Positions 35,736 through 49,379 of a stretch of DNA of 64,000 nucleotides are shown here, one piece after another. The stretch is taken from the NCBI GenBank assembly GCA_947846985.1, contig CANTUZ010000001.1, positions 5,439,504-5,503,503 on the forward strand, read 5' to 3'. Below the pieces are notes generated by a model. It ran no database searches. It worked only from the letters and a program-made list of their open reading frames with translations, and was not told the origin of the DNA. Made by a program: the position numbers and the translations under genes. Origin of the DNA: Fratercula arctica. Its lineage: Eukaryota; Chordata; Aves; Charadriiformes; Alcidae. How positions within the stretch are numbered: position 1 is the first letter of the stretch; every line of letters begins with the position of its first letter.

Positions 35736-38479
35736 CCCCACCAGTACTACAATAGCCATAATTATCTCAAATAGATACATGTAGTGCAAGTACAGCGATA
35801 TTTAATACATACCCTATGTAAAACCATGAGTCAGGGCTGATACGAACACAAACTGTGCTAAGGAGTTAAAAATGGTTCTTACTTGCATACTTTTCCCTGG
35901 CTTACACTCCATTAAAGTTTGTGTATCACAGACGGTCTTCGGCTCTCAGTCACGATGGAGCACGTCTGGTAGAGTCAGTGGTTTTATCCCAGTCGTACAC
36001 TCGTGTAGGCAGGAGCCCATTGTCTGGGCTGAGACACTCAATCTGGAAGAGAGAGAATAAAAGGGCTCCAGTGTGTAAAGTCATTCATTACAATTTGGAA
36101 TGAACAGGGAAATCAGTGGGGTTGCTGGAGGTTAAGCAAGGGCAGAAATTGGTCTTTTATCATTCAAATGCCATAGAAAAAAAAATAATATAAGAAGCAA
36201 CGGATCTAATCCTGCACATCTCTACTTACGTCGCTTGCCTTTATTCATTGCAAGGGGTCACAAAGACACAATCATGTACATTTGCAGGACCAGATGCAAA
36301 ATTCATTTATAACAGAATTTCATAAGCAAGCAACTTCTTTTTCCCAGGATGGAGCTCCAATGAAATTTTGATATGACCTTTATATACTTTCAGATAAAAT
36401 AAGATTATTTGGATTGCCGTCCTACATAAGTAAATTTTCTACACTAACTCCAAACTCAGAGACATGAGAACATCCCTAGAAGTCAGTGAATATTTTTGAA
36501 GATTGGACCTGATGTTTTTGAAAGAGGAACTTTTTCAGTGGAAGAAAAGAAAGAAGAATGATTACAAAGCTTCCAATATTGAAGGTGCATCGGATTACTG
36601 GAAAATGTGGAGTGAAAGTTGTTATGAAATGCTCCAGCAGCATCTGTGCTTATTTTATTGTACTGGATACCCTTAGCTGTGATGACTTTATGCACAGCAT
36701 CAAGAGCATGAGATGTTTTCGTAGCTATCCTACAAAGTGGAATAAAATTGTAAGTAATGCCATTTCTTTCAAAAATGCAGCGAGTGACATCATTACTTTC
36801 TGAAACTTTTTACTCTCTCCATGTCAGCGCTGCCCCACACTGCAGTCAACGTCTACAAACAAGCATCCAGACTTCAGATAAACACAGCAGGGAGGACAAC
36901 TCAAAGCATCCTTGCTGATCAACAGTTCTTCAAGCAGGAAATCGGGCTCAACCAAGGGTTCCCCCCATTTTCCTGGGGGGAGGCTGATAACCACCGGAGC
37001 TTGATTTTGCTCTCGCATCAACTCTGCACATGACGATCTGCCCAACTATGGCATGTCAACTTTCGCTTCCTTTACACTCCCCACCTCACATCCCCACCTC
37101 CCCCCTCATAAGGGGCCAGAGGATGCTACAGAGGAGGGATGCTACCAAATGTACCATCTGTATCTAAGAGGCTAAATAAAATAAGGAGTTGATCCTATAG
37201 ATTGGTACTCAATCATGAGTCTAGCAAGAACCAAACAGTCCAAAACCTGAACTTCTACTGTGCACCACTACTGCTAAACCCCAGAAGTTGAATTTTTGCT
37301 GTTACATTTTCACATTTAGAGACTAGAGCTTTAGAGAGTGATGCTTAAGTTGTGGGTTTAGCATTCAGTAGACAGTAGATTTTAAAACAGTCTTTTTTCT
37401 TCTTTGAAATCCCCAGATACAGGCTATGTTGCCTGTTAGGCTTGATCATGCCTGATCCAGCCAGATCAGAGCTGGGTCAGAGCATGGGTTCAGTCATTTG
37501 CGGGATGAGAGACTACAGTCTTAATATGCTGTTTAATTTATCCTATTGGGCGGGGTAAAGAAAGCCATCAGAAAAGGTTTCATGAGCCTATTGGGTCGGA
37601 TTAAGAAAAGCCACATGAATGCCTTTAAATGACAATACACAAAGGAGTAATGGAGCAAGTGACAAATACGCGTTCCTTTCCCTTTCCCTTTTGAAGGAGT
37701 AGCTACCCCAGTTTGCTGTGAATCTACCGAAGACAGAACAGGACTTAAACTCACACCTGCAAAACGAAATAAGGTACTTCACTTACTTTTCCTGCACATC
37801 TCTCTGCAGAAGTGCCTGACACATGACATCTGTTAATGAGGGTCATAATCCCCCCATCCTATAACCCCATACTAGTAGTGCTTAGACCCGATGGCCTCTT
37901 CTCCTAAGGAAATAAGGCTTTTATAGGAGTGCTGTCTGTCCATCTGGCTCCCCATCTGTCAGTCCTGCACCCAGCAATATATTATGAACCTGGTGGCTAA
38001 TTTCACCCTGTTCTCTAGAGGGGCAAAAGCTTAAAAGATATAAATATCCCACATGTTTTATGAAAATCAGTGGTGCGGGAGAGAACGACAAAGCACAGCT
38101 CGTTTGAGTGAAAGGCGGCAGTATAAGCTCGTTAGCTAATTGCTTGGCTCAGGCTGCCAGCTGGCCAGTCAGCACGTGCAAACTGGCCAGCCCAGCTACC
38201 TGTTAGTGACTTCTTGGATCTTCACACAACTCATCTGGCCAGCCAGCAAAGAAGGAGAGGAGCCCCTTGTAGAGGGAATAAGCGTGTGCAAGGGTAGACA
38301 AAAAATGGAAATGAAGATGTGTCGAGGTGCTGAGGTCAAAGAGAAAACCATGTTATTGAAGTGGGGAAGCAAAGAGCAAAGAAAGGATGGAGAGTACGAT
38401 GTTGTGGAGGAGGGACTTGTGATTTAAATTGCTAACAGAGCAACTTTGTTCCTCCTGTGTTGGAGGACAGGATTGGACT
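35736..38479. other. Unique non-coding DNA with a possible old repeat
   Basis: No gene is recognised. The segment 36095-36165 resembles the old amniote repeat noted at 4891 and 15891. A C6...G6 mini-hairpin lies at 36961-36980. The remaining sequence shows no family signature. Confidence 0.5.
36095..36165 (+). repeat. Possible ancient amniote repeat fragment
   Basis: 'aatcagtggggttgctggag' and 'agcaagggcagaaattggtc' resemble an old repeat with 'gaagtcaatgggattactca' and 'gtaagggcagaatttggccc' blocks. The similarity may extend weakly to about 36290. Confidence 0.4.
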
Positions 38480-38968
38480 TAGCTCCAACATAAGAAGGAC
38501 ACGGACCTGTTGGAATGAGTCCAGCGGAGGACCACAAAAATGATCAGAGGGCTGGAGCATCTCTGCTATGAGGACAGGCTGAGAGAGTTGGGGTTGTTCA
38601 GCCTGGAGAGGAGAAGGCTCTGGGGACACATTATAGCCCCTTCCAGTACCTAAACGGGGCCTACAGGAAAGACGGGGAGGGACTCTTTATCAGGGAGTGC
38701 AGCATTAGGCGAGGGGGAATGGTTTTAAACTGAAAGAAGGGAGAATTAGATTAGCTATTAGGAAGAAATTCTTTCCTGTGAGGGTGGTGAGACACTGGAA
38801 CAGGTTGCCCACAGAAGCTGTGCATGCCCCATCCCTGGAGGTGTTCAAGGCCAGGTTGGACAGGACTTTGAGCAACTTGGTCTAGTTGAAGATGTCCCTG
38901 CCCAGGGCAGGGGTTTGGAACTAGATGATTTTTAAGGTCCCTTCCAACCCAAACCATTCTGTGATTCT
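38480..38968 (+). mobile_element. CR1 LINE 3' end, 5'-truncated
   Basis: It starts near the consensus 'gtataagaaggacatgg' point ('cataagaaggacacggac') and runs through 'gagagttggggttgttcagc', 'aggaagaaattctttcctgt' and 'ttggaactagatgattttta' to 'aaccattctgtgattct'. The encoded remnant is the C-terminal part of ORF2, broken by indels (for example 'ccccttccagtacctaaacg') and stops. It is about 490 bp. Confidence 0.96.
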
Positions 38969-41900
38969 CCAGTGAGGACTTTCCTTCTTTATCTTCAGAG
39001 CCTAAGAACAACCACTCAAGTTAAAAGCAAAGGTCCCCATAATACCTTGTTTCAGATGGTTATCAATAGAGAATCATTAAGGAAAGAGCAGAAAAAACAG
39101 ATATAAGCAGAGAACAACCTATGGAAGGAGCCCTATTGTTCCCTCTCCACAGCCAACAAACAGAGGCACCAGAAGACAAATTGGATTACATTTCAAAAGT
39201 TCAATTTAAAAGGCATGCAGTAAATTTGCCACAGTGCCAAAGTCAGAGCATCCAGTCTCCAAACCTCTGGTGCGGGAATTTCCCTGCTGTAAGTGGCAGC
39301 GGAGCTGCTCTGCTCACCTCCGTGTCCAGCTGGCAGGCGCCGTGCTTGGGAGTGAATTATTACCCGTGGGCCGACAGCGGAGAATGAAAACCTACTTCTG
39401 GCTCGGTCCTACCATCAGTTAAGCAGATCCCACTGCCATTCCTCTTTCAAATACATTTTGTCACTATTTAGTACCATTCCACTCCCAGAACACTCTGTTT
39501 TCCCCTTCCCCCAATCCCTTATCCCTTACGTTCCCTTCTGTGTTTAACGCACATTCACCCACAGCATAAAACGTAAAGGGCAAACATTGAGGACAGACAG
39601 ACACCTAAAAAATCAGCTGAATTGAGAATTTCCAGTGTCAGATGATAAGGCAACCAGGATAACCTACTGATAAAATACGTGGTAAGCAAACCCTGTGATC
39701 TACACAGATAGCTTAAGCTTCTGCAGTGCTAATTGCTATTACAACCTTAAGCTAACATTTGAGCCTTTCTTTTGAGCAAGGATGTGTAACAATTAGATTA
39801 CAGGATTTGAGGCATTACAAAGAGAGATAAAAGCGGCAGTTTCCTCATGGTATGCGGTATTTTGTTTACACAGAGATAATAGCAGTGATGATAATATTAA
39901 TAATAACTATTCTATTTAAGTCCAAATTCTGATTTCGGGTGCATCAGACCAGACCTGGAATAAACCTCTTGCCTGCAATAGAACTATCCCGAATTTACTG
40001 GGGATGGAGCATGCAGATGTCTAGTCAGGGATCATTTTGCAGCTGCTGGAGAGCCCAGCATGGTGCATGATGAGCTCTACATACCCACAGTAGTAAATAG
40101 TGACCAAACAGTTCTGAAGCAGGGCCTGAGCTGGGATATTTCTCTTTACTTCTGTCCTGAGCATCTCTGCGAGCTCTGATGGCATCTATTGCACCCTGCT
40201 CCCGATGAACATGTGGCAACTCCAGCAATGAAAGGCACCTCTGTTTTTTTGCTCTCTACCATCCTTATGCTTTCCTCTCGCCCCCTCCTCCAAATGTATG
40301 TGCATATGTAAAAACACAATATGCTTGAATTCAGTGATAATGCATAGCATGGGGAAAAAAACAAACGCTAAACTACAGACAAAGAACAGTTCACTATAGC
40401 AGCGTGCCAGGTTTAATACGTGTTGATTCAACGTGCTTGGGTCAACATCTTTAAAACTTTCTACAGTGCATTAAAAAGAAAAGGCATCTTCTTGCACATA
40501 TTTTTAGGGAATATTTTTCTATTGTGCAATGTTTTTTTTCTTTATGTCTTCTCCTAGGCACACATGAGGAAAAAATAAATCACCCCATATCCATAACAGC
40601 AGCCAGCTTTTCTGATGAACCACAGGTTCCTTTGCGTGAAAGAAAAGTCAGCTCACGCAGACGAGCATTTGGCCCCTGAAATTTTGCTGCTGCTGAGATC
40701 CTGGAAAATAAATGACAACCAATCCCCCTGGCCAAAACCAGAAACGGAGATTTTCCTCTGCTTTAGATACTAAAATCAAACATCCTAAGTATAAGAATTT
40801 TTCAAGTATTTATCACCAATGTCCTGGAAGAGGGAATCGGTCACACAAAGCAAAGCAAATGTGTGTATGCACTCAGGAATATTAAAAGTTCTATTACAGC
40901 ATTAAAAAATAAACATATCTGCTAGCAGTGGGTTTGAAGTATCTCCCAGCAGCTGAAAAACATAGTCACGCGCAGCAAATAAGCAAAGCAACTTAACAGA
41001 AAAAGACAAGTTTCCTTGTTTTAGCAAGCCCTCATTTCACTTTTAGAGTGTCATAAATATATAGGAAGTCTAAAAGCAGGCAAGGTAGCCAGATAGCATG
41101 ACGTTTTTTCTTACCCATAGGCACCAAGGTCCTTTAAGAGAGCTGCATCCTGCAGACTGTCGATACTTGGTTGAAAACTTGAAAAACAGGTTTTAAGCAA
41201 AAACCCTTTTGAGAATTAGATCCAGACTCAAGAGGCTAAAAGCATCACTTGAAACAGCCGGTTTAATTTATTCAAATAAAAGCCACATAGCTCAAGGACA
41301 GGTAAGTAGGTAAATAAGCCATCACCAGCCCCTTCTTGGCAAAGAAAGGTACCGTGAAAAGCCTGCATTAAAGTAGATCTCTGCGTAGGAAATGAAGGAG
41401 CCTCAGGTACAGACATTTGATTTATTTTTTTCTGAGTGTGGCACAGGGGAGCGTGCACTGGCTCAACCTGTTGTAATCGAACATGTGGGTTGCTAGTTGT
41501 TGCGATGATATTGCAGCAGCCTCTTCATTAAAGAGGCTGTGTCTTTAGCAGCAAAGATTAATTTCCTACATATGAAATCAAGACATTGCCAGTGCTGCTA
41601 CTGCTCTCTGTTGCTCTTTTCTCCCTCTTCACCTCTTTTTTTTCCCCTTCTTTCTTTCTTGTAGTGAGCAGGAAGGAATGCGGTGAAGGAAGGATAGGTA
41701 CTATATGTTTCTCATGTGCTGAGCTGACAATCCTTTTGCTACTTGATTTCACTTTAACAGGATCTTCTTGTTACCCACCTACTGTTGCTCAGCGTGGAAA
41801 ATCCGTGCATCAAAAGGTTGAAAGCTTGAGGCAAAACTTGCCTCCCTGCAGCTCTAGATCGGGTGAGGGAGAGACAAAGTCATCTGGTTGCTTTGCAAAC

Positions 41901-42220
41901 AGTATTAAGGCAGTTCAGGGAAGTGTAGGTTAAGGACATTATCTTCCCCATAAATTAATCTCCAGCAGGCTTCTACTCTTTCTAAAGGCAGAGAAGCTAA
42001 GGGAAGAGTCAAATGTATTTTAAAAGTGTACAACTGTCAAGGAGAAGTGGTCAAGAGATTTCTTCCATGTGAGACGTGAGTGCATTTTTGTTCAGTTTGT
42101 GTAGGCGTGTGTGTGTGTGTGTGTACACCCAAAAGGGACCCTGTGACGGAGAGATGTGAGTGTGACAAGCAAAAGGAGAGGGAAAACCCCCCACAACTAT
42201 GTGTCTGGGCAGCCTTCAGC
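38969..42220. other. Unique non-coding DNA
   Basis: No exon or RNA gene is recognised. A (GT)n microsatellite lies at 42106-42124, just upstream of the inverted CR1. The rest is AT-rich single-copy-looking sequence. Confidence 0.5.
42106..42124. repeat. (GT)n microsatellite
   Basis: About nine GT units. Confidence 0.95.
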
Positions 42221-42405
42221 TCACAGAATCACAGAAGGGCTTGGGTTGGAAGGGACCTTAAAGATCATCTAATTCCAACCCCCTGCCCTGGGCAGGGACA
42301 CCTCCCACCAGACCAGGCTGCTCAAAGCCCCATTCCAACCTGGCCTTGAACACCTCCAGGGATGGGGCATTGACAACTTCCCTGGGCAACCTGTTCCAAC
42401 CTGTT
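42221..42405 (-). mobile_element. CR1 LINE 3' end, minus strand
   Basis: The plus strand begins 'tcacagaatcacagaagggc', the complement of the CR1 tail, and continues with 'ttgggttggaagggacctta' and 'aattccaaccccctgccctg' to 'cttccctgggcaacctgttc'. About 185 bp of CR1 3' end are present. The copy has 'aacttccctgggcaacc' without the deletions seen in older copies, so it is relatively young. Confidence 0.96.
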
Positions 42406-44917
42406 CCTGTGTGTTGGTGTGCGGGAATATGAGTGTGCATCCTCACACGGACTCACTTGTAGGTGGTGCTGGGACCACCTCTACGAGCCCAAGACCTTTC
42501 AAGAGTGTCCCTCCGTCATCCCCGCTGACGAGTTTCAGAGAAAAGACAACCCGGTTTAAAGCAGCCTCTGGAATACAATGTTAAAACCTTACACTAAAAG
42601 CAAAACTGTGTTTGGGACTTAAAATCCACTCTCTACCTAAGTCTTATTGCAGGGGGGGTGTACGTGAGAGTCAGCTGGGAGACACCTCCCTTCTTGGTCT
42701 GAGGGAAAGGGAGGGTAGGACCATTGCGGCGAGGAATCAAAAGGGATTAAATTAGGCGTTTGTGTTGGTGGGGAGGGGGGGGCAATTTCAGCTCTGCAAA
42801 CACAAAACCTGACATTTTTCCCGGCTGCTCTGCACAGCGGCAGGACGGAGCACGCTGGGAAGTGCGTGTGTACCACTTCCCTCTGCTGGAGGCAGCCCAG
42901 ACTGTTACCTGCCTCCCTCCATGCAAAGAGATTTCTATAGGTACCGAAAACGCTCCAACCCCTACCATCCGGCACAGCAGCAATAATGAAGTGGTCACGA
43001 ATCATTTCAGTAACTTCCATTTATATAAAAATCTCAGCGCTGACGGTGGGGTGGAACAGAAGAGCCCTTACGGCACGCAGGAAAAACAGGACCAGAGGAA
43101 AGGGATGTGCGCCGCAGAGATTGTTTAAGCTGACAGGTTTTGAAAGGAGCCGGAAAACCACAGCCTGGACATGTAACACTTCTTAAAAGAAGAATGAACG
43201 GTCTGATTGCTCACAGCTTTGCACAGCCACGCACATCCCCCCCCCTGCCACCGACATTCTCTGCAGCACCAGTCAGGGAGTGCTGTGGGGTTTTTTAATA
43301 TGCTGACATCCATAAAACCACGCACTGATCAGGCTTGTTTGGGGATTTGTGCAGGATCACAGGTCAAGGGCATGTGGGGGACAGAATAAATCAGTGGAGA
43401 GAAGAAGAATCTGTCTGCAAGCCATCTTCCCTGCTCCCCTCTTGCATCATCTTCAGGCATTAAAATACCGAGTGTGATATTGTATAACTGATAACTTTCC
43501 CCACCTAGCTCTTACTTATAGATTGTAAACATCAGTGGTTTAATGACCACGGCCAGCTATTGGCTGTAGAAATGTATAGTCCAGATGGAAATTGATTTTT
43601 TTTTTTTTTTCTCTTTCAGATGTGCAGAACATCTCCAAATATTTAATGTGCTATATTTCCCCTTAGATAAATACTCATGACTTTCTCCATTAGCCCTGTG
43701 GGACCAGACCCAACTGGACCATCACGCTTGCCAGCCCACTGACTGCCACAGGTTTTAAGAGTACAGGTAGTGGGAAAGTCCTGAACACTCGGGACTGGGC
43801 AGGAGCCTCTGCATCTCCCATGGGTGGCCTCCTGATACTCTGCCATTTTACTGATATCATCCTTGTCATTGCACTCTCATGAGTGTTCTTGTAAGAGGAG
43901 CCATAACCTGGTAGCACTTTACCATCAATACACTAAACCCTATAAAGACTTTTATTCTTTAAGCGCCAGACAGCAGACAGCCGTTGCAGGGAGACACAAG
44001 GAGGTTTCACAACAGGATGCACAGTTGGAGGGGAAAGTTTTACATTTATTACAAACATATTATCCACTAGAAAATGCAAAAAAAAAAAAAAAAAAAAAAA
44101 GGAAAAAGTCAAGCTTCTGTTTTGTTCACAAGCCTTTCTTGTTTACCTACCTGTTTCTTCAAATAACCTGATTCTGTAAAGGATGTGTATTCTCCCTAGT
44201 TTTTCTGCAATCTCAGTGGCTGTAGACCAGCTGCCCATGCTGCCCGCTGTCACATTTACCCACACCTCTGTGAAACAAGGCCCGTTCTGTGCTTCAATTG
44301 TAAACCCAGCTTCAGTAAAACATCACCAAATGTCCCTTTTGTATGAAAAATGGGGAGTGAGGAAATATGTGGAGAGATTCCATCATGTCACTACATATTT
44401 AGCTATTCTTGAGGAGGGGGGAAGGGTGGCATTTGCCTCACAAACTGAATTATGACACTGATCTAAACTAGCAGAGATGCTTGTTGCAAACAGGAGGAAT
44501 AAAACTGGCCAGTTTCTTTGTTAAATGAGCAGCTGGAAATAAAACGGAAACAAGTTTTCTGTGCCTCACATGTTTGCACCTACATCGACGTTTTACTTTG
44601 CATCAGGAGGGTGCTATTGAGGCACCCAAATTGTTGAGGGACCCCACTCGCAGTTATTTGGTTTGCATCTCAGAGTTGCCTTGGAGAAATCTGGATCCCT
44701 TTCAGATAGAAGTGAAGGAGGAGATGGGCTTCAGAAGTTCACTTGACATGTTCCAGCCACTAATTAGCATTTATTCCATGGGACTAGAGTAGACCTAGCT
44801 TCAAGCAACACACCAAAAAGATTATAACGGGGATGTCAGGGCTTCAGAATAAACTCCTTCAGTCTATGAATCTGCTCCTGCTATGCTGTACTATGTTGCT
44901 CATGTAGCTGTAGCTCA
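42406..44917. other. Unique non-coding DNA
   Basis: A mixed GC region at about 42640-43260 has short overlapping open frames on both strands but no recognisable protein. T-run at about 43597-43610; A23 at 44078-44100. No RNA gene is seen. Confidence 0.5.
44078..44100 (+). repeat. Poly(A) run, 23 nt
   Basis: An uninterrupted A-run preceded by 'ctagaaaatgc' and followed by 'ggaaaaag'. Confidence 0.95.
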
Positions 44918-44976
44918 GTTGGAACTAAATGATCTTTAAGGTCCCTTCTAACCCCAACCATTCTGATTCTATGATA
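44918..44976 (+). mobile_element. CR1 tail only
   Basis: 'ttggaactaaatgatcttta' and 'aggtcccttctaaccccaac' followed by 'cattctgattctatga' are the last 55-60 bp of CR1. This is a very short 5'-truncated insertion, or the remains of a larger one. Confidence 0.88.
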
Positions 44977-45623
44977 CGATAAGTCAAAGTGCTCTTCTTC
45001 ACCCAAGTGCGAGTATGAAGAAAGCCATGTGATAAAAACCCAAATGACAGCCTGAGGGACATATGAAAGGCGATCCAGCCAAGGTCAGCCCAAGGCATCC
45101 CAGGCTATGTCCACACTGGCATTTCTACAGAGATTAGAGGGATAAACTAGTAGGATAGGTCTTGTTATGCTGATGGAAGAAGACAGCTGAAATAGACTAA
45201 AACTGTGATATGTCAATATATTCCTAGATATTAAGGCAGAATTCCTACTGATGGCCTATGACACAGATAGGAGTTGTTGTAGAAAAGCTATTGAATCAAA
45301 GTGGAAAATTTAGGGAAAGAAGATGATGATCTATCTAAGCACCGTCCCCCCAGCTAATTGCTTTGCACCTGAATTTCAAGAAATCGCACAACGGCAGTTG
45401 TGCAAAACAGAAAATATGGGTTATTAGTTCATGTTTGAAAATAATGACTAAATTTATCTAATGTACAACTACACTGAAGCCAAACAAATTACAGAAATGA
45501 GGTTAGTCTGCAGTGCCCATTCATGCCTTTGAGATTTAAATGTCATTGAAAGTTTGGAAAATTAGGCTTCCACTTATTGTGTCAAATCGATGACAACCTC
45601 CATAGGCATTTCTTTATTCATAT
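44977..45623. other. Unique AT-rich DNA
   Basis: No coding or RNA signal is recognised in this 650-bp stretch. Confidence 0.5.
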
Positions 45624-45829
45624 TAAAAAAGAAAAGAAAAAATGAAATAAAGAAGGAGGCAAAAAGAAGAAAAAGGAGAAAGAAAATGAAAATGAAAATG
45701 AAAATGAAAATGAAAATGAAAAGGAAAAGGAAAAGGAAAAGGAACAGGAAAAGGAAAAGGAAAAGGAAAAGGAAAGAAAAAATGAAAAAAAGATAAAAAG
45801 AAAAAAAAAAGAAAAAGATTAAAAGTTAG
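45624..45829 (+). repeat. A-rich purine microsatellite with two hexamer blocks
   Basis: Six AAAATG units (45683-45718) are directly followed by nine AAAAGG units (45719-45772), one of which is AACAGG. A-rich, less regular sequence lies on either side. The lysine-rich frame through it has no other coding support. Confidence 0.95.
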
Positions 45830-48800
45830 CCAGACTGTTTTATGATGTATATTAAAAGGACTGGTCTCTGAATGAAGAGTAAACAACAGATTGTCTTCTT
45901 TCTTCCTTCTTCGTGATAAAGAAATTCTGATTTTCTTACTTCAAGCAAGGAAATCTAACTAAGAGATAGAGCACACTGATCACAGCACAGACACTTTACT
46001 TGCAATAGCATTTGGTCCATGTCTGATATCCTTGTATGCGTTAATCTGGCAATGAATGTGCCTGCAGTTAGGGAACTGTACTAGAAAGAACACTAACATT
46101 TAAATCTCTCTAAATAACTTTTAAAATGGTTTGCATCTTATTTTCCAAGCATTCCCTGTCATTATTACTCTCCCTTAACCAGGAAAAATAAGAGGGGTAT
46201 AAATAAAATCAGAAAGGGAATACAGTTCAATGGTGACTTCTCTTGGAGAGGGAATGAAAAAGAAAATATTCTTCATCTCGTTAGAGTGCGTGCCTGCAAC
46301 ACGGTGAGCCTGAGCAGGGACAGTGATGGAGAGAGAGACCTGAGGCAAAGCAAGAACTGGACCAGGAGCTTCCCAGGGATTGTCACATTTGGCTGAGGAC
46401 AGAGAAGTTTGGCAGGGCTACAACCAGTCCATCATCCTGCTGGAGAAAGAACTCCAGGCCATCAGGTTGATTAGGGAGGAAACGTTGACCTTAATTTTGT
46501 TTACAAAGATGCTATTCCTTCCTTAAGTTGATTTGAAGGGAAAAAAAAAAAAATTAAAAAAAAACCCAAAGATGCAATGTTTTTTGTAGAAGTGAAATAC
46601 AAAATAATATAACATATGTTTATCCACAAGAGGAAACTGTTTTGGTCTGCATATGCCAACGCAGAGCAGGGGTGCAAGCAGAGAGGTACTGTAGCATCCA
46701 TGGCCCCAAGAGGAGTCACGATGCTCACAGAGGTCTGAACAGAGGATACCACAGTGAAGTTTCAGTCCTTAGACAAGGCATTTCAAAGCCTCAGTTTCTC
46801 TTGGCCTGTTAAATACTACATATTTTCTGAACCTTTCACAGATCTTTGATATCGTCTGCTAGAAGGAAGGCTAATTCTGCTAAAATATTTAATAACAGAT
46901 GTCTTCCCATCCACAGGAGAAGAGAGTTTTCAGAAGAGCTGCAGCATTTGACCATCAACTTTGTAGAGCTCTATCAGACCTGAGAACTGCAAGAAATATT
47001 ATAAAACTAAATATCACTTCTCTTTTCTTGTGGATTTACATAGTAAGATGCGTAAGAGTCTTTCCAGAGGTGTCCTTGCTTAGGACTGGGCTTTTCCTGC
47101 AGCTTTTTTCTGTTCTTCTGCCTTGTGCTTTGCTCTGTACAACTGTTTGCGACAACTCGTGAGCAATCTATGCAGAGGTAGGCCCAGCTGAGAATTATTA
47201 TTATATTCAGACAGCTTTATGCATTGATGGAAGATAAAATACACCCGTCTCCTTAATACTATGTATACACTTTCTCCATATATAGTATTGAAGTTTCCTT
47301 AATGACATTCTAACCATTCTAACCAGTGGCTTGCTTTTATTTTTATACTTTTTTTTTTTCTTTAGACCTACCACAGTAGTGTTCAGACTGAATCAAGACA
47401 GTTTTGTTTAGTTTTATTCCAGACTATATAGTTTCTAACATCTCAGGGACACTGTGGTTCAGAGCATAACTCTTCAGACCAGGAGCCTGGACAACTGCTA
47501 CTGCACAACTGTGCACTCAAGTCTTCTTCACTTCTTTGTAAGGTGAGGAGAGCAGTGATTTGTAAAACTGCCTTGAGATCTGTGTCAGGTAGATGCCAAG
47601 TGGGACTCTAAATATAATTTGGGCAGCTAAAGGGGCTGGAGCCAAGTTCCTTCAGAAGCACATTTTTAAACCAAGGATGCTGAAAATCTCAGGCTCCCTG
47701 TCTAAGGTAGAATGCTTTCAAAGCTTGCCAGATCATCCGCATTGAATTCAGCGAAAAAAATTCAAGAAGGAAAGGAGTACTGTCAAGAAGGCAGGTGGCC
47801 TTGGCCAAGCTCTCTTTGGCCACTAAAATCAGCAGGATCGACATTAAGTATTATATTAAAGTTAAGATTGTTAGAAGACTGCATTCTTCATCTAGCAGAG
47901 ATCCAGAACTTCAACAAGGATTTTGGGCCGCTAATAAAATTAAGAGTAAATATGTGTTCCTACACAGAAAAACAGCCCAGCAATTTTTCATTCTCTCCGT
48001 CATCACTGATTTCTGGTTAAAAAGTCCATAATGCACGGTAGCTGCTGAAGCGCTGCTAAGATTTCTAAAGCAAAGTCACTGCAGCCCATTGCGAAATCTA
48101 TTCCCCATTCTTAAGGTTCAACAACCGGTGGGGCAGAGCTGTTAATATGAATTTCTATGCTGATGCAGCCATAGTGTTAAATGACAAGGATGACAGTATT
48201 GCTAATTTACGCAGGCACTGAAAAGAGAGCTAGCCCATAATTTTGTTATGTTTTCAGGGCTTGACTTTTGTTCTAAATGTCAACAGGGTGTGCAAATGCC
48301 ATGCAAGTCTCCCTTAGGACTTGGCTCAAGTTCATATACAGATACTTCTGAGGATGCCTTGGATTCATGAACTTAAAAAAACTCAGCTTAAATATAGAAA
48401 GCGAAAAACAGCCTTGATAGATAATGTAAAAATAGTGTATAAACTCCTGAGGATTCTTAGGTATTTGTACTTATATATGCATTCATCCGTACACACACAC
48501 ATACACACACTTGTGTCTTATGCACACAGGATTTTGAGTTAAACTCATTGGCCAATTTTAAACACTCCTAAAGAATAAAGTCTATTTTTCCAATTTGCCT
48601 CATTGGATTATATTTCTAACTGAGTTGCCTGGTTTTCCCAGTTTCCCTTTTAATTAAAATTTAAAATAAAAGTGGATGTTGAAAACTTCTTAGAATGATA
48701 GTCCTGGAAGCTGTCTCTTCAAAAGAAATAGTATATAAGCACTGGGAGAGGAGACTCCTCCAGACTACTCCAACAGTACACCTCAGCCTTTTTCTGCAGG

Positions 48801-49379
48801 ATAATGCTTATAGATGTGAAAGACCTGATGACACAAAAGTTCCTATGTAGATCCCTCTGGGGCATGGCAGCGCTGAATTGCTTGGCAGGGATGAATGGAA
48901 AAATCTGTGCAAAAAGCTGCCCTTGCACTTGTTCATGCAAATAGAGGGCTTGTGTAGAACTTCACTGTGTGAAGATCTGGAAGGCAGAGCCTGTTCTTGA
49001 CCAAGATATAGGTATTTTAGATGTTATTGCTCCCTGAATGTGTGGAGAGCGTAGAAAGGTTTGAAGAGGAGAGGTTCTTGAAAGAGGACCTCTCTGTTCT
49101 TTTGGTAGCATTTTCAGATAAATTTCCTTGGTAGGTAGACCCTGGGAAAAATTGAGTGAAAGGGTAAAAGAAGTTGAGAAATAGTCTAAGAATCAGGCAA
49201 ACATAAGGATGAAGAACCTTAAAGATACGGGAAGGTCTGTGAACTTCATAGGAAGAGTCATCTGGAGCAGTAGAAGCATTGTGTCTCTTATGAAACCACA
49301 GGGTATTTGGTAGGCTACCAAAAAAAACCCCAAAACCAAAACAAAAAACCCAACCCAAAAAGTTTTAGTGGAAGGCTAA
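45830..49379. other. Unique non-coding DNA
   Basis: No exon or RNA gene is recognised. A-runs lie at about 46541-46565, with a short (CA)n near 48489-48510. The GC-richer segment 46290-46480 ('agcaagaactggaccaggag', 'atcatcctgctggagaaag') could be a decayed transposon, but I cannot assign it. A weak MIR-like stretch may lie at 47455-47600. Confidence 0.45.
47455..47600 (+). repeat. Possible MIR-like SINE fragment, weak
   Basis: 'ggttcagagcataactcttc' with 'ccaggagcctgg', later 'cttctttgtaaggtgagg' and 'actgccttgagatctgtg', follow MIR order loosely (compare 'catctgtaaaatggggat' and 'gctttgagatcc'). Confidence 0.35.

Noticed and set aside
44908..44930. tRNA A-box-like string 'tagctcagttgg'
   Set aside because: It merges into the CR1 tail, with no B box or cloverleaf.
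45590..45796. Lysine-rich 68-codon open frame
   Set aside because: It is the translation of the AAAATG/AAAAGG microsatellite.
46290..46480. GC-richer stretch that might be part of a transposon or exon
   Set aside because: I could not match it to any family from memory, and stops occur in all frames.
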